Made by a program: the position numbers and the translations under genes. Shown here one piece after another: positions 5,452-5,931 of a stretch of 5,931 nt of DNA. This DNA is from Acidobacteriaceae bacterium (GTDB lineage Bacteria > Acidobacteriota > Terriglobia > Bryobacterales > Bryobacteraceae): the NCBI GenBank assembly GCA_019246575.1, contig JAFAQG010000386.1, positions 1-5,931 on the forward strand, in the 5' to 3' direction. Below the pieces are notes generated by a model. That model was not told the origin of the DNA. It did no database searches and was given only the letters and a program-made list of their open reading frames with translations. The stretch's first letter is position 1. Each line of letters begins with the position of its first letter.

Positions 5452-5931
5452 CCGAGTTCCGCGACCCCATTACGGGTGCGCAACTCTGGCGCGTTACCGA
5501 CGGACCCGCAATCAATCACCCCACATATTTTCTTCAGAGCTCGGTTTTCCCCGGCGGACGCGAGATGTTTTTCACCTCCTATCGCACCGGCTCGCCCCAG
5601 CTGTTCGAAATCTCTCTGGATACGGCCGAAATACGGCAGCTTACTTCGGGTGCCCCGATTCACCCGTTCAGTCCTTCGCTTCATCCGAATCGCGACACGC
5701 TGATCGTCACGCGCGGCGGCGCGCTCTGGGCCATTGACAGGCGGAGTTTATCCGAACGGTGCATTGTCGAAGTATCCGGCGGCGAAATCGGCGAGTGTTC
5801 TATCAGCCGCAACGGCGACTGGCTTACCGCGGCATACAAACGCGGCGCGCAATGCGGCTTGCTTGCCGGCCGCTTCAATGGAACCGGCTGGCGCGAAATC
5901 CGATTTCCTCGAACGTTAATTCACCCCCAGT
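5448..5931 (+). CDS. Oligogalacturonate lyase-like beta-propeller protein (C-terminus beyond right edge)
   Basis: A GTG at 5448 overlaps the MetE-like stop by 4 bases (GTGA) and opens a frame that runs to the right edge, 161 residues of a family usually near 390-400. The opening resembles oligogalacturonate lyases: RDPITGAQLWRVTDG (5-19), then NHPTYFLQSSVFPGGREMFF (23-42), QLFEISLDTAEIRQLTSG (51-68) and FSPSLHPNRDTLIVTRGGAL (74-93), which are successive propeller blades of the TolB/PD40 type. In the family, the enzyme cleaves unsaturated and saturated digalacturonate in the cytosol by beta-elimination to give keto-uronates; the metal-binding histidines lie in the missing half, so catalytic competence cannot be judged. 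No signal peptide is present, consistent with a cytosolic protein and with the hexuronate-type carrier on the other strand. A non-catalytic PD40 propeller is the alternative. The Shine-Dalgarno is weak, so translational coupling is likely. Confidence 0.8.
   Translation, partial: MTEFRDPITGAQLWRVTDGPAINHPTYFLQSSVFPGGREMFFTSYRTGSPQLFEISLDTAEIRQLTSGAPIHPFSPSLHPNRDTLIVTRGGALWAIDRRSLSERCIVEVSGGEIGECSISRNGDWLTAAYKRGAQCGLLAGRFNGTGWREIRFPRTLIHPQ

Overview
The window reads as accessory carbohydrate-metabolism DNA from a soil or plant-litter bacterium, most likely an acidobacterium of the Solibacter/Bryobacter type. That assignment rests on gene types known to be common there: an Oar-like TonB-dependent receptor with an N-terminal carboxypeptidase-regulatory-like domain, a Tat-exported sugar-phosphate-isomerase-like TIM barrel, a PhyH dioxygenase and a short MetE-like protein. 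It is an inference, because there is no rRNA or other marker gene. No tRNA, insertion sequence, CRISPR array or phage gene was seen, and no gene-free stretch exceeds 300 bases.

Layout: two divergent gene sets flank a 113-base intergenic region (3466-3578). Leftward on the minus strand are a PhyH-family Fe(II)/2-oxoglutarate oxygenase (2641-3465), an MFS transporter of the anion:cation symporter/hexuronate type (1293-2561), and the first 434 residues of a TonB-dependent outer-membrane receptor (1-1303, cut by the left edge). The transporter and receptor genes overlap by 11 bases. Rightward on the plus strand are a Tat-signal TIM-barrel protein (3579-4430), a zinc-site methionine-synthase-like protein that has only the MetE C-terminal domain (4450-5451), and the first 161 residues of an oligogalacturonate-lyase-like beta-propeller protein (5448-5931, cut by the right edge). 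The last two overlap by 4 bases.

Working model (inference): the locus takes up and breaks down a uronate-type or pectin-derived compound. The receptor would bring ligand across the outer membrane, the Tat-exported TIM barrel would act in the periplasm, and the MFS protein would carry an acidic sugar across the inner membrane. The oligogalacturonate-lyase-like protein, the MetE-like protein and the PhyH oxygenase, none with a visible signal peptide, would act in the cytosol. The least explained part is why a stand-alone zinc methyltransferase domain and a PhyH oxygenase sit in such a locus. One possibility is processing of an O-methylated or otherwise decorated uronate. The sequence alone does not settle this.
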